From SLFH01 sp050486265 (GTDB taxonomy: Bacteria > Planctomycetota > Phycisphaerae > Phycisphaerales > UBA1924), in contig JBJHCY010000012.1 of assembly GCA_050486265.1 (NCBI GenBank), positions 26,496-90,495 of the forward strand: a stretch of DNA of 64,000 nt, in the 5' to 3' direction. Position 1 is the first letter of the stretch. Each line of letters begins with the position of its first letter. The position numbers and the translations under genes were made by a program. The notes below the pieces were generated by a model. That model saw nothing but the letters and a program-made list of their open reading frames with translations. It searched no databases and was not told the origin of the DNA. This document shows, piece by piece, positions 29,286 to 37,804 of the stretch.

Positions 29286-31810
29286 ACGCAACCTCGGACA
29301 CCCCCACGCCGCAGCGACGCCCGCACGAGCTTCTGCGCCTGATCGGCCTGCTGCTGATCCTCTTTCCCGCACTGCTGCGGGCGAGCGTCACGCACGACTC
29401 CCTGCCCTTCTGGAGCATGGACCCGGCGACGGTCGCGACACCGATCGACCACGCCGCCCCCGACACCCCGCAGATATTCAGCACGATCAGCGTTTCGCTC
29501 TCGGGCGTCGGGCCGACCGGCGTCTTGCTCATGGATCTCGTTGGCCTGCTCGGCGCCTCGGTCCTGCTGCTGGGGTTGGCGCTGGGCGGCCAACGCGTGC
29601 CCGGGCACTGGCTGTTGCTGGCGACCCTCGGCACTCTCGGCGTCCTGCTGCACGCGCTGGTGCTCGGGCAGGGCGACCTCGACCACCTCCGGATCGGATC
29701 GTCGTGGATCTGCGCGATCTGGTCGGCGCTCGCGGTCTACTGCGCCGCGGCCGACGAGAAGCTCCGGCGACTCGCGATCGGGCTGGCCCTGGGCTTTGTG
29801 GTCATCCTCACCCTCCGCGGCGGCGTGCAGGTCTTCTCCGAACACGCACGCACGGTCGCCGACTTCGACCGAAACCGAGAAGCGATCCTCGCCTCGCGCG
29901 GCTGGACCGACGGATCGTCATCGGCATTGGTTTACGAACGACGCCTCCGCCAGCCCGAGGCCCTCGGCTGGTTCGGGCTCTCCAATGTCTACGCGAGCTT
30001 CGCCGCGACCGGCTCGGTCGTCTTCATCGGCCTCGCGGTCTCGGCGGGGGTGCTGGCTCGGAAGTCGAAGCCCCTGCTCCTGCCCGCGATCGTTCTGGGC
30101 GTGGTCGCATGTCTTTCTCTGCTCGCCCTGACCTACAACGATTCCAAGGGCGGGTTCGCGTCGGCGGCGCTCGGTTTCGTCGTGCTCGCCTGCGTCTGGG
30201 CGGCCCGCAAACCCGTGCGAGGCCTGGCCGGGCGCGGGGCGACGGCCGCGGTCCGCTGGGCGGGGGCGCTCGCGATCGTCCTGCCGCTGGCGGCGCTCGC
30301 GCTCCGCGGGCTCGTGGGCGAGCGGATCGGAGAACTCAGCCTGCTCTTCAGATGGTTCTACCTCGTCGGTTCGGCGCGCATATTCGGCGATGCGCCGCTG
30401 ATGGGCGTCGGCCCCGGCGGGTTCCAGGAGGCGTACGCCGCCGCTCGGCCGCTCTTGAGCCCCGAAGAAGTGACCAGCCCGCACTCGGTCCTGTTCGACT
30501 GGTCCGCGACGCTCGGGCTCTTCGGCGTCGCGTGGTGCGTGCTTCTCTTGCTGATGGCGCTGCGGGCCGGGCGCCGTCCGTTGGCCGAATCCGCGGAAGC
30601 ACCGTCCGCCCCCTCGCTCCTGGACGCTACCCGCCCGAGGCTGTACGCGATCGCCGGGGTGATCGCGGGCGTGCTGGCGGTCTCGATGTGGCTGGAGCGA
30701 GGCTCGTCGTTCGCCGCGAGCAACGCGATGGCGCTGACCGACACCGACCCGATGCCCCTCTGGGCGCTCGGCGCCGGGCTGCTGATGGTCGTGCTCGCGG
30801 CTGTCATCTGGGGGATGTCCGCGTCCGCGATGCTCTCGAAGGCTGTCCCGGCGCGGGCGCTCGACGCCGCCGGACTCGCCGGCGCTTGCGTGATGCTCGC
30901 ACACTGGCAGATCGAGATGACCCCGACCCAGCCGTCATCGGCGCCGTTGGCGCTGGTGATCTTCTGCGCCTGCGCCGCGGGTCTGTCGCCAAGAGACGCC
31001 GGCAGACGCACGGGCCGGTTCGCCAGACTGCCCGGGCTCGTCGGCGGGCTCGTGCCGTTGCTCCTGATCCCGACGCTCTGGATCGGGGGTGTCGCGCGCG
31101 TCGCGGCGTGGGAGGCGCAGCTCGCCCAAGCCGCGAAGATCCTCGAACCGATCGGACGCGTGCGCACGATCGCGGGCGCGGTCGACGCCCAGGACCGGGC
31201 GGCGGTGCGTGCGGCCCTTGAAGAACTCCGGCTCCAGCACCGCGATCTGATCGGGACCCCGCCGCCGCAGACGCTCGAACAGCTCGATTCGCGTCTTGTC
31301 GCGCTGGAACTGGAGCGCCGCCCGATGGCCCACGAGGTGCTGACCGATGCGATGGACGATCTCGGTCTCGGCTCCGACGCGACCCGGCGTCTGCTGATCG
31401 AGGAAGCCATCCGCATCTCCGAGCGTTACCGGGCCACCGGCCGGCAGGGCGATGCGGAGGCGTGGGCGGCACGCGCCCTCGCCTCGGCCGATGTCTGGGC
31501 GTCGGCTGACAAAGACCGGTTCGGGCCCGCCCTGCTGCGGGCTCGGGCGGCCGAAGCCGTCCGATCGGCGACCGACGCGGACGAGGCATTGGCCCGGCGT
31601 GCGTGGGAACGGGCCCACGAACTCGCCCCGCTCGAGCCCGCCCCGATCCGACGCCTCTGGGCCCTGGCCGAAGAACGGGGCGACACCGAACAGGCCTCGA
31701 TCTGGGCGGCCAAGCTCCTGGAGACCGACGCCCGATTCCGGCTCGACCCCCTGCGGGGTTTGTCAGAATCTGAACGGGAACGGGCGAGACAGGCGGCCCG
31801 TCAGCCTTGA
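29282..31810 (+). CDS. O-antigen ligase/polymerase-like membrane protein with TPR-like tail
   Basis: 842 residues from GTG 29282, overlapping the preceding stop. About twelve membrane segments. The Wzy_C/WaaL region reads FGDAPLMGVGPGGFQ...PLLSPEEVTSPHSVLFDWSATLGLFG, with the conserved G-x-G-P-G-F and H-S/N motifs in the large periplasmic loop. The last ~220 residues are soluble and helical with a TPR-like pattern, common in planctomycete homologues. It probably polymerises or ligates the glycan begun by the WecA-like enzyme. Confidence 0.82.
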   Translation: MNATSDTPTPQRRPHELLRLIGLLLILFPALLRASVTHDSLPFWSMDPATVATPIDHAAPDTPQIFSTISVSLSGVGPTGVLLMDLVGLLGASVLLLGLALGGQRVPGHWLLLATLGTLGVLLHALVLGQGDLDHLRIGSSWICAIWSALAVYCAAADEKLRRLAIGLALGFVVILTLRGGVQVFSEHARTVADFDRNREAILASRGWTDGSSSALVYERRLRQPEALGWFGLSNVYASFAATGSVVFIGLAVSAGVLARKSKPLLLPAIVLGVVACLSLLALTYNDSKGGFASAALGFVVLACVWAARKPVRGLAGRGATAAVRWAGALAIVLPLAALALRGLVGERIGELSLLFRWFYLVGSARIFGDAPLMGVGPGGFQEAYAAARPLLSPEEVTSPHSVLFDWSATLGLFGVAWCVLLLLMALRAGRRPLAESAEAPSAPSLLDATRPRLYAIAGVIAGVLAVSMWLERGSSFAASNAMALTDTDPMPLWALGAGLLMVVLAAVIWGMSASAMLSKAVPARALDAAGLAGACVMLAHWQIEMTPTQPSSAPLALVIFCACAAGLSPRDAGRRTGRFARLPGLVGGLVPLLLIPTLWIGGVARVAAWEAQLAQAAKILEPIGRVRTIAGAVDAQDRAAVRAALEELRLQHRDLIGTPPPQTLEQLDSRLVALELERRPMAHEVLTDAMDDLGLGSDATRRLLIEEAIRISERYRATGRQGDAEAWAARALASADVWASADKDRFGPALLRARAAEAVRSATDADEALARRAWERAHELAPLEPAPIRRLWALAEERGDTEQASIWAAKLLETDARFRLDPLRGLSESERERARQAARQP

Positions 31811-31884
31811 TTGCGAGGGGTGTGCTGCGAACCATTCTCCTCCGCGTCGGTGACAGGCGCGGTTTCTGTCTGGGAGTAACGGTG

Positions 31885-31929
31885 ATGAACAGCGACGACC
31901 CCGACGCCGACCCGGATCACGCGGGCTGA
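31885..31929 (+). CDS. Possible 14-codon leader ORF upstream of fusA
   Basis: ATG at 31885 with GGGAG 8 nt upstream encodes MNSDDPDADPDHAG, then TGA, lying at the stop within a GGGCT-GAAG-AGCCC hairpin. It lies in the 457-bp gap 31811-32267 between the Wzy-like gene and fusA. The good SD and acidic Asp-rich sequence raise the possibility of a leader peptide, but such short frames are common by chance. Confidence 0.25.
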   Translation: MNSDDPDADPDHAG

Positions 31930-32086
31930 AGAGCCCATCGCGTCGAGGTCGGTGTTTCCACCGGCCCCCCTCGCCCTGCGGGGGATGTCAAAGCCCGACG
32001 ACTATCGCCCAGAACGGGGTGATCTACAGTTCCCCGTATTCCGCGGCGGGGCGCGGACCTTGCAGAAGCAGGATACCCATCGTTCC

Positions 32087-32214
32087 CCGGAAGCACCCGA
32101 TGGTGTTTCCGGAGGGCGGGATTAGACCAAAGAAGACCCGGTGTTTGTCGCCGGGACACAACGAGCCGCAGAAAGGCTCGACGCAACCCACCGGCCCGTC
32201 GCCAAGGCGGCGGG
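32087..32214 (+). promoter_or_regulatory. Structured fusA leader with four consecutive hairpins
   Basis: Four stem-loops follow one another in front of fusA: 32087-32112 (11 bp with one G-U, loop CGAT), 32137-32155 (CCCGG/CCGGG), 32162-32180 (CGAGCC/GGCTCG) and 32195-32214 (8 bp with one G-U, tight loop). A weaker one lies near 32059. Four independent stems in 130 bases suggest a folded 5' untranslated region, not an unstructured spacer. I do not recognise it as a known riboswitch. Translation starts 54 nt after the last hairpin. Confidence 0.5.
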
Positions 32215-32267
32215 GAAGCAACCGGATCACGACCCGAGGGAGCCCGGCTAGACCGAGGAACGGCACC

Positions 32268-34400
32268 ATGTCAGACGAACTGAAAGCTGTTGACCTGCAT
32301 CATGTCCGCAATATCGGCATCTGCGCGCACATCGACGCCGGCAAGACCACGGTCACCGAGCGCATCCTGTATTACACGGGCAAGAGCCACAAGATGGGCG
32401 AGGTGCACGAGGGCACCGCGACCATGGACTTCCTGCAGGAAGAGCAGGAGCGCGGGATCACGATCCAGTCGGCCGCGACGACCTGCCCCTGGACGCGCAA
32501 CAACGAGCTCTACAAGGTCAACCTGATCGACACCCCCGGCCATGTGGACTTCACTATCGAGGTCGAGCGTTCGATGCGCGTGCTCGACGGCGCGGTGGCG
32601 GTCTTTGACGGCAAGGAGGGCGTCGAGGCCCAGTCCGAGACGGTCTGGCGCCAGGCCGATCGGTACAAGGTCCCCCGCCTCTGCTTCATCAACAAGATGG
32701 ACAAGCTGGGCGCGGACTTCGAGTTCAGCTTCCGCACGATCCACGAGCGCCTCGGCGCCAACCCGATCGCGGTGCAGTACCCGATCGGCTCGGGCCAGGA
32801 GCTCGAGGGCATTATCGACCTCTTGGCGATGCGGGCCTTCTACTTCGACGCCGACGAGAAGGGCGCCGTCGTCACCGAGAAGGACATCCCCGACCACCTC
32901 GCAGAGACGGCCGCCAAGTGGCGCCACGACCTGATCGAGAAGGCGGTCGAGCTCGACGACGATCTGATGGAGCGCTACCTCGACGACGAGAACTCGATCA
33001 CCGTCGAGGAGATCCGCGCCGCGCTGCGCAAGGGCACGCTCTCGCGCCAGTGCAACCCCGTCTTCTGCGGGGCCGCCCTGCGCAACATCGGCGTGCAGCG
33101 TCTGCTCGACGGCGTGATCGACTACCTGCCCAACCCCACCGAGGTCCCGCCGGTCGAGGGCCTGAACCCCAGGAACAAGGACGAGAAGCTCACCCGTCCC
33201 AACTCGCCCGACGCGCCGTTCTCCGGCCTGGTGTTCAAGGTCGTCAACGACGCGCACGGCGACCTGACCTACATCCGCATCTACTCGGGCACGCTGGCCA
33301 AGGGCACCCGTCTGCTCAACCCGGTCAACGGCAAGAAGGAGATCGCAAGCCGCATCTTCGAGATGCACGCCAAGGACCGTCTGGCGCTGGAAGAGGCGAC
33401 CGCGGGCGCGATCGTCGCGGTCGTGGGCATCAAGGACTCGATCACCGGCGACACCCTCTGCGACTCCGACGAGCCGATCGTTCTGGAACGCATGGACTTC
33501 CCCGAGCCGGTCATCAGCATGTCGATCGAGCCCAAGACCGCCGACGACAAGCGCAAGCTCTCCGAGGCCCTCGTCACCATCCGGCGCGAAGACCCCTCCT
33601 TCCGCTCTGAGTACAACGACGAGACCGGCCAGACGATCATCAGCGGCATGGGCGAGCTCCATCTCGAGATCATCAAGAACAAGCTCGTCCGCGACATGAA
33701 GATCGGCGTCGAGGTCGGACGCCCCCGCGTCAGCTACCGCGAGGCCATCAGCGGCACGGCGACCAATGTCCGCGGCGTCTTCAAGAAGCAGACCGGCGGA
33801 CGCGGCCAGTTCGGCGATGTCACCATCAACCTCATGCCCTACACCAAGGAGGAGGCGGAGGAAGAGGGCCTGAACTTCAAGGACAACATCGCCTTTGTCA
33901 ACAAGATCGTCGGCGGCTCGATCCCCCGCGAGTTCATCCCGTCGGTCGAGTCGGGCATCCGCCAGACCGCCGTCTCGGGCGTCACCGCGGGCTACCCGCT
34001 GATCAACATCAAGGCGGAGCTGATCGACGGCTCGTTCCACGCGGTCGACTCGTCGAATGTCGCGTTCGAGCAGGCCGCCCGCCTCGCCCTGCGTGACGCG
34101 GTGAGCAAGGCCGGCAATGTCCTGCTCGAGCCGATCATGAAGGTCGTCATCACCACCCCCGAGGACTACCTGGGCAACATCACCGGCGACCTCTCCTCCC
34201 GTCGCGGCATGATCACCGAGACCGAGGACCGCGGCCCGGTCAAGATCGTCTACGCCGAGGTCCCGCTCAGCGAGATGTTCGGCTACACCACCGTGCTCCG
34301 CGGCGTCTCGCAGGGACGAGCCACCAGCTCGATGGAGTTCCTCGAGTACCGCCCCATGCCCGCCAGCCTCCAGAAGGAAGTCTTGGCGACCGGCGGCTGA
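32268..34400 (+). CDS. fusA: Translation elongation factor G
   Basis: 710 residues from ATG 32268 (GAGGAA 7 nt upstream); the frame is open further upstream but only from there does it match the family. G1 AHIDAGKTT, G2 ERGITIQSAAT, G3 DTPGHVDF, G4 NKMD. Domain IV carries the RVSYREAI and GGRGQFGDV blocks. It drives ribosomal translocation with GTP. The gene is not beside rpsL/rpsG/tuf as in the classic str operon; it stands alone with a structured leader and its own terminator. The TC codon-biased, ribosomal-type codon use (few rare codons) fits high expression. Confidence 0.95.
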   Translation: MSDELKAVDLHHVRNIGICAHIDAGKTTVTERILYYTGKSHKMGEVHEGTATMDFLQEEQERGITIQSAATTCPWTRNNELYKVNLIDTPGHVDFTIEVERSMRVLDGAVAVFDGKEGVEAQSETVWRQADRYKVPRLCFINKMDKLGADFEFSFRTIHERLGANPIAVQYPIGSGQELEGIIDLLAMRAFYFDADEKGAVVTEKDIPDHLAETAAKWRHDLIEKAVELDDDLMERYLDDENSITVEEIRAALRKGTLSRQCNPVFCGAALRNIGVQRLLDGVIDYLPNPTEVPPVEGLNPRNKDEKLTRPNSPDAPFSGLVFKVVNDAHGDLTYIRIYSGTLAKGTRLLNPVNGKKEIASRIFEMHAKDRLALEEATAGAIVAVVGIKDSITGDTLCDSDEPIVLERMDFPEPVISMSIEPKTADDKRKLSEALVTIRREDPSFRSEYNDETGQTIISGMGELHLEIIKNKLVRDMKIGVEVGRPRVSYREAISGTATNVRGVFKKQTGGRGQFGDVTINLMPYTKEEAEEEGLNFKDNIAFVNKIVGGSIPREFIPSVESGIRQTAVSGVTAGYPLINIKAELIDGSFHAVDSSNVAFEQAARLALRDAVSKAGNVLLEPIMKVVITTPEDYLGNITGDLSSRRGMITETEDRGPVKIVYAEVPLSEMFGYTTVLRGVSQGRATSSMEFLEYRPMPASLQKEVLATGG

Positions 34401-34443
34401 GCCCGCCCGATTGACAGGCGCGGATCCGGTCCCGTTCCCCTCC

Positions 34444-34473
34444 CGCCCCGGCCCAGAGCCGGGGCGTTTTCTT
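34444..34473 (+). terminator. Rho-independent terminator of fusA
   Basis: Perfect 9-bp stem (34444-34452 with 34458-34466, loop CCAGA) followed by TTTTCTT, 43 bp after the fusA stop. Confidence 0.85.
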
Positions 34474-34505
34474 CGCCCTCAGGTCCTTGCGGGGCCGAAG
34501 AATCA

Positions 34506-34534
34506 TTGTCCGGACACGGATAGGGGTTTATGCT
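34506..34534 (+). promoter_or_regulatory. Promoter of adk
   Basis: TTGTCC (34506-34511), a 17-bp spacer and TATGCT (34529-34534). It lies between the fusA terminator and adk and would give a ~98-nt leader. The TATGCT -10 is the same hexamer used by the two mirrored promoters at 48416 and 48556. Confidence 0.6.
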
Positions 34535-34638
34535 CCTCTCTGCCCGCTTCAGTGCCGGCCCGTCGAGGCCGATGGGCAGTTTCGGCGCACGCCGCCCGAT
34601 CCCGAGCGGCCCCTACCGGCGAAAAGGAGAGCCCTGCC

Positions 34639-35286
34639 ATGGCCGAACCGATGTACCAGACCGTTCTGCTCTTCGGCGCCCCCGGCGCGGGCAAGGGGAC
34701 ACAGGGCAAGATCCTCGGGCAGATCCCCGGGTTCTTCCATCTCTCCTGCGGCGAGATGTTCCGCAGTCTGGACATCCACTCCGAACTCGGCCAGGTCTTC
34801 TACGAGTACTCCAGCCGGGGCGAGTTGGTGCCCGACGATGTGACCGTCAAGATGTGGGCGGAGAACATCCGGGCCCAGACGATCCTGAGCCTGTACAAGC
34901 CGCACGACGATCTGCTGATCCTCGACGGGATCCCGCGGAATGTCGAGCAGGCGAAGCTGATGGAGAAGTACATCAAGGTGCTGGGCATCGTGCATCTTGT
35001 CTGCCGCGACAAGGAGGCGATGGTCAAGCGGCTCCGCCGGCGTGCGCTCAAAGAGAACCGCGTCGACGACGCGAAAGAAGATGTGATCCGCAACCGCTGG
35101 CGCGTGTACGAAGAAGACACCGAGCCCGTGCTGAACCACTACCGGAGCGACCTGATCCACGAGGTCGACGCGGTCGGCTCGCCCGCCGGCGTGCTCCAGC
35201 ATGTTCTGGAGGTCGTCGTCCCGATCCAGGACACGCATTTCAACAACCCGATCGACGGCTCCGAGACCGGGACGGTCAAGGCCTGA
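34639..35286 (+). CDS. adk: Adenylate kinase-family nucleoside monophosphate kinase
   Basis: 215 residues from ATG 34639 (AGGAG 9 nt upstream). P-loop FGAPGAGKGTQGK, SCGEMFRSLD, LILDGIPRN (the DG.PR motif of the AMP site) and RNRWRVYEEDTEPVLNHYR are clear. It converts AMP + ATP to 2 ADP. The LID region (about 125-150, RRALKENRVDDAKEDVIRNR) is short and lacks the Cys4 zinc site. The P-loop spacing and IPRNVEQA are slightly unusual, so another NMP specificity is possible. Confidence 0.88.
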   Translation: MAEPMYQTVLLFGAPGAGKGTQGKILGQIPGFFHLSCGEMFRSLDIHSELGQVFYEYSSRGELVPDDVTVKMWAENIRAQTILSLYKPHDDLLILDGIPRNVEQAKLMEKYIKVLGIVHLVCRDKEAMVKRLRRRALKENRVDDAKEDVIRNRWRVYEEDTEPVLNHYRSDLIHEVDAVGSPAGVLQHVLEVVVPIQDTHFNNPIDGSETGTVKA

Positions 35287-35348
35287 GCGGGCCGGAACCC
35301 GACACGGACATCCCCGATCGCCGACCGACGATCTTCGCGCAGCACGCA

Positions 35349-35354
35349 TAGGCT
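35349..35354 (+). promoter_or_regulatory. Candidate -10 (TAGGCT) of a leaderless pseudopilin transcript
   Basis: TAGGCT ends 5 nt before the ATG at 35360. No SD is present. Confidence 0.35.
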
Positions 35355-35359
35355 GGCTG

Positions 35360-36142
35360 ATGCGTCGGCTCGCCTTCACCCTGATCGAGCTCCTGATTGT
35401 CATCACGATCATCGCGGTGCTCGCGGGCATCATGCTGCCCATGCTGGCCGGGGCGAGGGAGCAGGCGAGGCAGGTCGTCTGCGGCTCGCGTCTCCGCCAG
35501 ATCGCGATCGGGATGGACCTGTACTGGAAAGACTTCGACCGCCTTCTCCCTCAGCTCGCCGGCCCGCTGCCCGGCGGGGGTGAGACGATCATCGGCTCGC
35601 TGTTCGCCGGGAAGCGGGGCACGCTGCCGATGTTCGGGCTCGACGAGTACGGCGCCTCCCGCCGGCCCTTGAATCCGTATGTGCTCACCCAGCCCCTCCC
35701 GCCCGACGAGGACAAGGGTACCGTCGAGCTGGAGGTCTTCCGGTCGCCGCTCGATCGCGGCGCGACGGTGCCCGGGCTGGGCAGGGTCGACTCGATGTAC
35801 GACCTCATCGGGTGCAGCTACGCCCTGAACGACCACGCGGTCGACAGCGACCCGGTCAACGAGCTCTGGGCGACGCTCGTCCCGCCCGGGGGCGGGCGGA
35901 TGCCCCCGATCCTCAACCCCAGCTTCACCTGGATCGTCGGGACGCACACGATCTATAACTATGACGGCGGGGGTGATCGCGAATCTCGATGGTTCAGGGG
36001 CAACGAAGAGCGTGCGAACCTGCTCTACGCCGACCTGCATGTCGAGCTCGGTCTGATCGTGCCCGAGGGCGAGGTGCACACGACCGACCGGTACACCTTC
36101 CTGCCCCGGCCGGACTGGATCGAGAACTACCCCCACCGCTGA
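35360..36142 (+). CDS. Type II secretion/type IV pilin-like pseudopilin
   Basis: 260 residues. The prepilin signal MRRLA/FTLIELLIVITIIAVL has the conserved Glu at +5 and a hydrophobic helix, with Ala instead of the usual Gly at -1. The remainder is a soluble domain with a late LLYADLHVELG strand, the position of the H-x9-DG-type motif (ADGHVE) in planctomycete DUF1559-like proteins. After cleavage by a prepilin peptidase it would assemble in a pseudopilus. No secretion machinery genes are nearby. The stop is 4 bp from the convergent transglutaminase-like gene. Confidence 0.85.
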   Translation: MRRLAFTLIELLIVITIIAVLAGIMLPMLAGAREQARQVVCGSRLRQIAIGMDLYWKDFDRLLPQLAGPLPGGGETIIGSLFAGKRGTLPMFGLDEYGASRRPLNPYVLTQPLPPDEDKGTVELEVFRSPLDRGATVPGLGRVDSMYDLIGCSYALNDHAVDSDPVNELWATLVPPGGGRMPPILNPSFTWIVGTHTIYNYDGGGDRESRWFRGNEERANLLYADLHVELGLIVPEGEVHTTDRYTFLPRPDWIENYPHR

Positions 36143-36146
36143 GGCG

Positions 36147-37520
36147 TCACTCCCGGTTGCGTCGTTGCTCGCGTTCGCGTCGCTGGTCTTCGGCGGTGAT
36201 CGGCGTCGAGGAAACGCTCAGAACCAGAGCCTGGAACGCGCGGTCGGGCGGGGTGGGCGTGATCAGCCAGCCCCAGAAGGACGGCATCCCCGACTGCCCG
36301 TGCGAACGCACGGTCGTGGGCGGGAAGAAGTGGAACGCGATCGGAGCGACGCCGTCGAGCTCGTCGTGGCTGCCGAAGTAGCGGACCGGGCGCTGCCAGT
36401 AGTTTCGCTGCATGCGTGACGAGACGCGGCGCATCCGTTGGGGGTCGACGGGGATCCAGGTCACCGAGCCGTCGCGCTCGTCGTAGAGGGCGAACTCGAC
36501 CCACGAGCGGAGGGGGAGCGCGGGGCCCCCTCGGCGGCCGACCACGCCCCTGTCGCGGTCGCCCCGCTGCTCGTGGACATCGTAACCGATGACGACGCGC
36601 GCGGGGATGCCGACGCGCCGGTAGACCGAGGCGAGCAGCGTCGCCATGTCGAAGGGGGTGCCGCGCAACTCTCTGGCGGCGACGGTCGGCCCGTAGACCT
36701 CGACGGCCTCGAACTGGCCGGCGTGGTTGAACAGCAGGCCGTTGCCCGACGCGGTGTAGTTCTCTGCGACCCTGCCGGCGAGGAACTTGGCGAGCACCGC
36801 GGGGCGCATCGCGCTCTTGACGCGGTCGATGCTCGCGCCGTCGGTCCACTCGGCGATCAGGCGGTCGACCGGGGCGGTGTCGTAGGGGCGATTCGGCCCG
36901 ATGCCGGGGTCGAACTCGATGTAGGGCTGCGGCTCCATCACCCGCTTGAGTTCGTCGGGCAGGCCTTCCTCCCACCACGGCACGCGCTCGGCGACCTGGT
37001 CGTTGTACACCGTGCGGTACGAACGCATCGGGATCTCGACCTGCATGATCATCTCACGCGAGGTGATCGGCTCGCGGTCTGGCGCGACGAAACCGAAGCG
37101 GATGTACCCCGCGCCGGCGGCGACATCTTCGAGATACGCATCGGGCGCGTCGGCGACCTGGCGGCCGTCGAACCGCATCTCGCCGCTGATTCTCGAAATG
37201 TCGGTCCGGTGCGAGGCGGAGGTGTTGGGGGCTGGGAAGATGACCGCCGCGGTCTCGATCTTCCATTGCTGGATCTCGGGCATCCGGTCGTCGGGCGGGC
37301 GACGCTCGAACCACGACCGCACCTCGACGCGGGAACGGAGTGTCCAGCGTCGCTCGTTGGTGAACTCCATGATGTCCGGGTTGGGCAGGCCCGGCCCCCG
37401 CTGGGGACGCTGGCCGGGCTCGGCGGGCTGGGCCAACGCCGGCGTCGCCAGCGACGAGAGCGCGATCGCGAGGAGCGCGGGAAGCGCGCCTGCGGAACGA
37501 CGGACGGACGGGCTCGGCAT
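36147..37520 (-). CDS. Secreted transglutaminase-fold protein lacking catalytic Cys and His
   Basis: 457 residues from ATG 37520 (GGAG 8 nt upstream). Signal peptide cleaved after ATPALA (residue 30). Residues about 285-362 align with the transglutaminase-like core (LLASVYRRVGIPARVVIGYDVH ... SWVEFALYD ... WIPVDP). Where active members have G-x-C the sequence reads RGTPFD (287-291), and HAW is replaced by RSW (338-340); only the Asp (359) of the triad remains. It is therefore probably a non-enzymatic binding protein. The N-terminal ~200 residues resemble the beta-rich region preceding such domains. Confidence 0.75.
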   Translation of the reverse strand: MPSPSVRRSAGALPALLAIALSSLATPALAQPAEPGQRPQRGPGLPNPDIMEFTNERRWTLRSRVEVRSWFERRPPDDRMPEIQQWKIETAAVIFPAPNTSASHRTDISRISGEMRFDGRQVADAPDAYLEDVAAGAGYIRFGFVAPDREPITSREMIMQVEIPMRSYRTVYNDQVAERVPWWEEGLPDELKRVMEPQPYIEFDPGIGPNRPYDTAPVDRLIAEWTDGASIDRVKSAMRPAVLAKFLAGRVAENYTASGNGLLFNHAGQFEAVEVYGPTVAARELRGTPFDMATLLASVYRRVGIPARVVIGYDVHEQRGDRDRGVVGRRGGPALPLRSWVEFALYDERDGSVTWIPVDPQRMRRVSSRMQRNYWQRPVRYFGSHDELDGVAPIAFHFFPPTTVRSHGQSGMPSFWGWLITPTPPDRAFQALVLSVSSTPITAEDQRREREQRRNRE

Positions 37521-37713
37521 GGCAGTGGCTCCGTTTCCGGCTCGGGCGCCCTCGGGGTCGGCCCGGCCTCGGATCGGGCTGTCGGAGGGCCGCTGGCTTG
37601 GCTGCCAACACGCGGCCGCAAGGCCCGTTTGTTTGGGCGGTCGGCCGACCGCCCGAGGTCCCTTCCGGGCGCCGGGGGGCGTACGCTCGACGCCCCGGCT
37701 GTCCCTCTGAGAG

Positions 37714-37719
37714 TATAAC
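37714..37719 (+). promoter_or_regulatory. Candidate -10 (TATAAC) of fumC
   Basis: TATAAC lies 85 nt before the fumC start in an otherwise G/C-rich gap (37521-37804). No good -35 is visible 17 bp upstream, so this is only a plausible core element. Confidence 0.35.
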
Positions 37720-37804
37720 TCCATGCGGGCCCGGCACAAAGCGGGGCACGAGGCCCGCCCCGAAGCAACCCGACCCAGACCCACAACCCACCCCGGAGGC
37801 GTTG

